19,370 nt of DNA from assembly GCA_903921605.1 (NCBI GenBank), contig CAIXQV010000412.1:1-19370 (forward strand), given 5' to 3'. A model generated the notes under the pieces. It was not told where the DNA came from. It ran no database searches and was given only the letters and a program-made list of their open reading frames with translations. The position numbers and the translations under genes are program-made. Positions 6,960-15,900 of the stretch are shown in pieces (within the stretch, counting starts at the first letter, position 1; each line of letters opens with the position of its first letter). Origin of the DNA: an uncultured Planctomycetaceae bacterium. GTDB lineage: Bacteria > Planctomycetota > Planctomycetia > Planctomycetales > Planctomycetaceae.

Positions 6960-9900
6960 CGTCGGCCTTGGTGTCGATCGGCGATGGTGCGACAATCCAG
7001 ACAGACCAGGGAGGGCTCACGGACCAGCAGTTTCTTGATCTTGTGGCCGACACATTGTTGCCGGGGCCGTCATTATCTCCAGGAGCTCAGGGTGGCGACT
7101 CGCCGACGGTTGATGATCCCGCCACGGTCGATGACGCTGCGACGAATACTCAGAACTCCATAGTGAGTCTGACTCAGGATTCAAAAACCGAACTGGTTTT
7201 TGTGGATACGGGGATCGCGGATTACGAAGCCATCGTCAACGACATACGTTCGTCAGCCAGGCAAACGCGTGCCGTTCAGGTCGTCCTGCTGGATGCCACT
7301 CAGGACGGGTTGAAGCAAATCAGCCTCTACATGTCCGGCGTCACGCAAACCGTCGATACGGTGCATTTCATCACTCAAGGTACAGATCGAGCCCTGACGC
7401 TGGGTTCGACATGGATCGACGTGAACTCGCTGGCGTCAAACCAGAACGAGTTTGAACAATGGCGAGATGTCTTGTCACCGGATGCGGACCTGGTGTTCTA
7501 CGGTTCTGACCTTCAGGATTCGGTCGATGGTCAGCGATTGCTGACAGAATTGAGCAGTCTCACCCGGAGTCATGTGTCGGTCAGTGGAAATCCGAGCGAC
7601 TTCTCAGATCCTGATCTGAGTACCGCTTCCAATGCTTTGAATGCCAGAAATGTGATTCTGGTTGACCGTAACCTTGATGACAGTGATCTTCTTATTGATG
7701 CGGCTCGGTCCGGTTCCGTCGTCTTCGCGTATGATGGGACGTCTGAATCTGCTTTGAGCGTCCTCGATCGAGTTGCTCAGTGGGCTCAACAAAACCAAAC
7801 AGAGATCCAGTCACTTTCGATTCTGTCGCATGGTACTTCGGGCGGATTCGAGCTTGGTAATCAGTGGATTACAACATCATCTCTTATCAGCACAGCGGAT
7901 GACTGGAAGCAGATCTCCCAATACTTCGTTGAGGATGCCGACATCTACATCCTGGGCTGTAACGTTGGCGCCGAAATTCGCCAGGGTCAGCAACTGGTTG
8001 ATCAGCTGGCTATTCTGACAAGGACCGACGTTTTTGCCTCAAGCGATATCACCGGCGTAGGCGGCGACTGGCTGCTGGAGCTTGGTTCTGCCGGGAATCC
8101 GGCCCCGGAGAATGCTGTCCTTGCGAACGTCTTCAATGTGGATCAACTCAAGTCCGCGAATGTCAGCCTGGCTTGGTACAACGCCAACTGGAATTATCGT
8201 CAGACTGTGACTATCAATGAATCGATGGTGACCGGGACCTCGAACCTGAGCAACTTCGCGGTTCTCGTCAGCGTTACAGACCCCGGGCTGAAGACGACAG
8301 CCAACGGAGGAAATGTGGGACAGGCCGACGGTGGCGATTTTGTCTTCACATCCTCAGACGGGACGACAAAACTGGATTACCAGATCGAAAGCTATGATGC
8401 CACCACGGGGACTTTGTTGGCCTGGGTTGAAGTCCCGACACTCAGTCACAATGTCAATACATCTCTGTACCTTTACTACGGAAATGCAGCCGCTGCCAAC
8501 CAGTGGAACGCTGCAGGCACGTGGGAAACAAACTACAAGGGAGTCTGGCACCTGGGCTCCGATTATCTGGACAGTACTGCTACAAGAAACGACGGCACCA
8601 ATTCCGGTAGTACAAATTTTGCCACCGCGAAAATTGGTTCCGGAGATAACTTCGATGGCATCAGCGATTATGTCTCTACGACCAGCAGCGAAGCGAAGAC
8701 TGCTGATGATTTCACGATTTCCCTGTGGTTCAACGCCGATGCCACGGACTATGCTCACCATCTGATCTGGCAGGGGGAAACAGGCGGAAACGGATTTGGG
8801 GATCCAGGGTTCGGCGGACATCCTGAGATGAATATTTCCTTAGGAAGCGTAAATACGGCCGGTACCACATTCTCGAATAACCTATCCTTTTTTCTCGGGA
8901 GGGACGCAGCAGATTCAAACGCGATAAATATCTCAACCGCGTTTACAGATACCGCTGGCTGGCATCACGTCGTGGTTATCGTCAGTAACATGAGCACTTC
9001 GCCAACCGCCACGATGTACCTCGACGGATCAAGCCTGGGTACAGACACTGGGACAACGACTGAGACCAGTCGAACGTCCTGGAATACCGACATGAGATTT
9101 GGGCGGCCAGGAGCCGCAGAACGCTATTACGACGGTGGCCTCGATGAGGTAAGGCTTGCGACCACCACTCGCACCGCCGATTGGGTGCTAACGGAATACA
9201 ACAACCAAAACAATCCAGGCACATACGTCACGCTGACCTCTGAAGAAGGTGCCCCGCTAATCACCAGCAACGGCGGCGGGGCGACCGCTTCCGTCTCCGT
9301 CTCCGAAAATTCAACGGCCGTCACGACAGTGACCGCCGCCGATCCTGGTGCACCTCCGCAGACACTGGTCTACTCAATCAGTGGTGGTATGGATGCCGCG
9401 AAATTCACAATTGACTCTGGTACAGGCTTGCTGACATTTGGCTCAGCTCCGGATTACGAATCTCCGACGGATTCCGGGGCGAATAATGTTTACGAAGTGA
9501 TTGTGCAGGTGTCCGATGGAACGCTGACGGACGCTCAATTCATTGCGGTGACGGTCACGAACGTCAACGAAAATCCTATCGCAGTCGCTGATAGTTACAG
9601 CGGGTTCTACCAAGGTGATACCAGTGCATCGGGCGCGCCGGGTGTTCTGATCAATGATAGTGATCCGGATGGAGATGTACTCACCGTCTCGCTTGTCAGT
9701 GGCCCTGCGTACGCGACGACATTTACGCTGAACGCTGACGGATCGTTCACGTATCTTCACGACGGCTCAGAGAACTTTTCAGACAGTTTTGTGTACAGCG
9801 TGAGCGACGGTCTGGGCGGCACAGCCACCGCAACGGTCTCCATTGTCATCACGCCGGTCAACGATGATCCGGTTCTGATCGACGGTGGTACCGAGTCACT

Positions 9901-12900
9901 CAGCGAGGGCGGCACGACGACTCCGTTTCTCGGTGTCGGCACAGTCACAGACCCCGACAGTCCTGACTTTGATGGCGGAGAATTACTCGCAACGATCACA
10001 AGTGGCATTGAATCGGGAGATGTGCTGGCTCTTGCCAATGTTGGCGGCGTAACGACATCGGGAACGGATGTGTTGGTGGGTGGAATTACGGTTGGCACGG
10101 TGTTCGGCGGAGCGGCCGGAGTCCCGCTGACAATTACTTTCAATTCCGATGCCACGCTGGCTCGAGTTCAATCCGTTTACGAGTCGGTCGCGCTGACTTC
10201 GAACGTCGATGTCCCGGTGTTAGGCATTCGAACGATCTCGGTGACATTGACTGACGGAGACGGCGGCACCAGCAACACCGCAACAGGAATCGTTGATTTT
10301 GACACCGCGATTAATGATACACCGGTCGTCACGCCTTCAGCACCGCTGATTGTTCTCGAAGACACCTCCGGAGTTATCAGCCTTTTCGTGACCGATCCCG
10401 ACGCAGGATCAGGGAGCCTGAAGGTCACTTTGAATCTCAGCAATGCTTCCGGAACAATCACGCTGGGATCGACAACAGGCTTATCGTTCAGTATTGGCGA
10501 CGGCACGTTGGACACGTCGATGTCCTTCACGGGGACTTTGACCGATCTGAATAACGCTCTGGCTTCGATCACTTATGCGCCCACGACAGGATTCAATGGA
10601 GCGGATGCTCTTCAGTATGCGATCGACGATCAGGGTAACTCAGGAAGCGGCGGAGCGCAGACGGCGAATGGTAATGTCTCCCTGACCGTGGATTCTGAAA
10701 ATGATGCCCCTGCACTGTCCGGAGCGAATAATCTCACGGCCATCGACGAAGACAATGTCTTCAACAACGGAACATTGATCTCAGATCTGATCACTGGCCA
10801 CGTGACAGACCCTGATCCCGGCACTTCGTATGGAATCGCTGTTACGGCAGTGAACAATTCGAATGGGGCCTGGCAGTATACGATCGACAACGGATCAAAC
10901 TGGCTCAGCTTTGGGGGCGTCTCCGCGTCGACCGCGCGATTGCTGACCGCTGACGCAATGACGCGGGTTCGTTTTGTTCCGAACGCCAACTACAACGGAA
11001 CTATCAACAACGGAATTACGTTTGCCGCGTGGGACGGCACTAGCGGTGTGGCCGGCAGCACGGCGAATATTGCTCCGACGACTTATCAAGATCAATTCAA
11101 CACAAACTCTTATTCGAATAACAACGGAACAGGCAACTGGACGGGATCCTGGGTTGAAACCGACAACAATGGCGGTGGTGCGTCCAACGGGCTGATTCGC
11201 ATCAACAGTGGCGTTCTGGAAGTCAAATCTGACCGCAACAACGACAATGTGTATCGTGAGGTGGATCTAAGTTCCGCGACGTCGGCAAGTGTTTCGTTTT
11301 CCTATCAAAATTCGATTGGCGGCGGTGCCGGAGATGTCGTTCGATTTCAGGTTTCGAGCAACGGTGGTGCCTCGTATACCGATCTGGCGACGTTTGATTC
11401 CGGAACAAATACGGGCTCAGGAGATCTGAGTTTTGACATCGCTAGTTACATCAGCAGTAACACTCGGGTTCGCATGATCGTCACGAGTACCGACCAGACC
11501 AGAATGGTCGCGTTTGATAACATTCAGATTGCGGCAACGTCCTTGACCGGCGGCACAACGGCGTTCAGCACTGCAACAGCCAGTAGTTCGCTGATTGTAA
11601 ATTCTGTCAATGACGAGCAGGTCTTTGTCGCGGGCCCGGGACAGAACTTTGCGGAAGGTTCCACAGGCGACGTTGTCACCACGGACACACTGCTCACGAC
11701 TGATGTTGATAATTCCAACAACGAGTTGGTCTATACTCTTAGCATTCTGCCGGCCCAGGGCGTGCTGAAGCTTAACGGGATCACGCTCGGTTCCGGCGAT
11801 ACATTTACGCAGACTCAGGTCAATGCCGGGCAATTGACATACGATCACGACGGAACAGAGGGAGCGACCGATAGCTTTTCCTTCTCAGTCGATGACGGCC
11901 TGGGAACAGACACCGGAGTTCTCGTTAATTTTCAAATCAACGGCATTAACGATAATAGCCCGGTGATCACCAGCAATGGGGCTGGCCCAGCGACAGGGAT
12001 CAGCGTGTCGGAAAACTCCACCGCGGTCACAATAGTTCAGGCTACGGACACCGATCTGCCTGCGGAGACGATCACTTACAGCATCGTGAGTGATGTAGAT
12101 TCACCGGACGCCGCCAGGTTTGTGATTGACAGTGCCACAGGTGTTCTGAAATTTACTGCTAATCCCGACTTTGAATCTCCGACGGACTCCAACGGCGACA
12201 ATGTCTATGTGGTGAAAGTACAGGCCTCAGACGGTACGAACACGGACACGCAGTTGATCTCCGTCACGGTCACGGATGTGACTTCCCTGTTCGAGGTCAC
12301 GACGATATCGGACCTTGACGACAGCGGGCTGGGAGCCAGCTACACGATCGAACAACTGCATGCCGCCGGAGGTGGTGCCGACGGTAAAATCTCACTGCGT
12401 GAAGCCATCGTTGCGGCTAACTCAACCGTCGGACTCGATACGATAACATTCAGCATTGCCGGATCTGGTCCGCACTCGATTTCACTGGCATCCGCTCTGC
12501 CCGAGATTACTCAGGCCATCGTTATTGACGGCTGGTCAGAACCGGACTTCGCCGACACACCGGTGATTCAGCTCGATGGTTCCGCGGCTCCTGCGGGTGC
12601 TGATGGACTTTGGATCAGCAGTGGCGGTTCGACGGTTCGAGGATTGATCATCAGCGGCTTCAATGATCGAGGAATCTCCCTGACGGGCGGCGGCGGTAAC
12701 ACCATTGTCGGCAACTGGATCGGTGTGAATGCTGACGGAACGACGGCGAATGGCAACGGTAACGGGATCTTTATTTCGTCGACGGGTAACCTGATTGGCG
12801 GTACGACGACGGCGACACGCAACGTGATCTCCGGGAACACAGTAGGAAATATCGCGATCTCGGGCGCCTCGGCGGTCAGCAATGTGATCTCCGGAAACTA

Positions 12901-15900
12901 CATCGGAACGTCAGCCGATGGAATGGCGTCGATTGCATCCGCTGGAAATGGAATCACCCTGTCTGGAGGTGCGATAGGCAATCAGGTCGGTGGTACAGGT
13001 GCTGCCGGAAACGTGATTGCAGGCTTCGGTAACATCGGAATTGAACTGACGTTCGGCTCTCATGGTAACGCCATTCAAGGCAACCTGCTGGGAGTCAATA
13101 CGACGGCATCAGGAGTACTGACTTCAGGAGCCGTCGGCATCACACTCAACGGTGTCAGCAACACACTGATTGGTGGAACCGCGGCTGATGAGGGGAACAC
13201 ATTTGGTGGCTTTGCCAACACGGCCATCTGGATCCTGGGCGGTGGAACCAGCATATCGGTTCAAGGGAACTTTTTTGGCACCGATGCGACTCAGACCGCG
13301 TCCTATGCCAACGGCGCGGCGATTGACATTTGGAATGCCACCTCTTCAACGATTGGCGGAACAGTTGCCGGGGCGGGAAACATCATCGCTCACAGCACCG
13401 GCAGCGCAATCAAGGTTCTATCGCCGTCAACAGGGATTTCGATCCTTGGAAATTCGCTCTATTCCAACTCCGGCATTGGCATCGATCTTACGGCAGATGG
13501 CGTCACAGTAAACGACGCGGATGACAGCGACACAGGAGCTAACCGCCTCAGCAACTTTCCTGTCATTACGATGGCGGCTCGTAGTGGAGCCACCGTTCGA
13601 GTCGAAGGAACATTGCAGGCAGAAGCTTCCACAGCCTATCGAATTGAGATCTTTGTGAACTCGATTGGCCAGGAACACTCCTCTGGCTACGGAGCCGGGC
13701 AGCGTTATCTGGGCTTTGTCACAGTAACGACCGATGCCGCCGGAAGTGCGTCGTTCAGCACAGATATCACCGCCGCAGTTCTTGTGGGAGAAACCGTTTC
13801 TGCAACTGCGACAGATGCTGCCGGCAATACATCGGAGTTCGGTGCAAATCGAGCCATCGTAATGCCAGTTCCAGTGATTGACCTGGATGCGGATGACAGC
13901 AGCGGCGAAACCGGAGCAGATTTCATCGCCAGCTTTGTCGAGGATGGTAGTCCCGTCAATGTGGTGGATGCTGATGCGATCGCATTCGATACGGACACAT
14001 CAAATCTCAATAAGTTGACGGTCACGATCACAAACTTGATTGACGGCTCCAACGAAATTCTGACCGCCGACACCAGTGGTACGTCGTTAAACGCCAGTTA
14101 CGCAGGCGGCGTGCTGACGATCACCGGAACGGCCAGCGAAAGCGATTATCAGCAGGTCCTGCGGACAATCACATACGACAACACGTCACAGAATGCGGAC
14201 AACACAACTCGCATTCTGACCATCACAGTTGAAGATGGTGTCTTTGCCAGCAACACGGCCACATCACGCATTCAGATTCTGACATCCAACGATGCTCCGA
14301 CGATTCAGGTTAATGCTTTAACAATCGCTGAAGGTGGTACGGTCATTCTCACCGCCGCTGATCTGCTGTCGACGGACGCTGAACAGTCTGCCGCACAGCT
14401 CACGTACACAATCAGTGGCGTTTCGGGTGGACAGTTCGAGCTCGTCGCCATCGCCGGCATTGCAATCACCAGCTTTACTCAGGCGGACATCAACAGTGGA
14501 GCTGTCCGGTTCGTGCACGACGGAAATGAAGCCGCCCCATCTTATGACGTCACGGTCAGCGATGGACTCTTGAGCAACGGCCCACAATCGGTTCTTGTCA
14601 CGTTCACGGGAGTGAATGATTCGCCGGTCATGAATTCCGCGACGTTCTCGGTCGTTGAGAATTCCACTTTGGGAACAACCGTGGGTTTCGCAACATCGAC
14701 GGATTCCGATGCTGGCGATACTCGGAACTATTCGATTCTGTCCGGCAATATCAGCGGAGCGTTTGGCATCAATGCGGGTTCAGGTGAGATCGTTGTGCTG
14801 AACTCCGCCGCTCTCGATTATGAAACGATCACATCATTCAGCCTGACGATTCAGGTTTCAGACGCTGCTGGTGCCTCCAGCACTGCAATTATTACGATCA
14901 ACGTCACGAACGTCAGCGACAATTCGGTATCGGCACTCTCTGATACTGATGCAACGAACGAGATCATCGCCGAGAATTCCACCAACGGAGCGAATGTCGG
15001 CATCACGGCTCTGGCCACCGATGCAGATGCTGCGGACTCGATCAGTTACTCGCTGACGGATGATGCTGGCGGGCGATTTGCGATCGATAGCGTCACCGGA
15101 GTTGTCACGGTTGCCAACGGTGCGGCTCTGGATTACGAAACCGGCACATCGCACAATATCACGGTCCGCGCGACGTCAACAGATGGCAGCTTCTCGACGC
15201 GAACATTCCTGATTCAGCTGACAGATGTCAACGAGAGTGGCGTCTCCGCGATCAGTGATATGAATGCCTCGGCCAACACTGTCGCCGAGAACAGCAGCAA
15301 TGCAACCACTGTCGGCTATACCGCATTTGCAGCGGATCCTGACAGCACTGACACCATTTTCTATACACTGGACGACAATGCTGGCGGGCGTTTCGCGATC
15401 GATACCTTCACAGGGATTGTCACCGTGGCGAACGGGCTGCTGCTGGATCGAGAAGCCGCAGCCGCGCACACGATTATTGTCCGAGCAACCAGCACTGACG
15501 GTTCGATCGCTGTGCTTTCGGTCGATATCAGTCTGATCGATGTCAACGAGTTCGCGATCAGCACCCCGGCAGATCTTGATGCAGCAGCCAATACCGTGGC
15601 GGAACTGTCTCTGCAGGGAACGTTGACAGGCATCACCGTTTCCGCCAGCGATGCGGATGCGACAACAAATGCCATCGCCTATACACTGGATGACAACGCC
15701 GGAGGACGATTCCAGATCGATTCTGTTACTGGTGTGATCACGGTCGGGGCCACCGCTATCGATTATGAAGCCGCGACCAGCTACTCCGTGACTGCTCGAG
15801 CCTCCAGTGCGGATGGATCTTCAAGAACATTGTTGATTACGATCAACGTGACTGACGTCAATGAGTCCGGCGCGTCAGCGGTTACGGATACGAATGCGGC

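Noticed and set aside
6900..6960. Programmed -1 ribosomal frameshift joining leader and giant ORF
   Set aside because: No slippery heptamer and no obvious downstream pseudoknot are seen at the junction; an indel or translational restart is simpler.
9757..10155. Long minus-strand open frames inside the giant gene, including 13705-14073 and 16609-17031
   Set aside because: They are mirror frames of the repetitive Thr/Val/Asp-rich coding sequence and carry no motif of their own.
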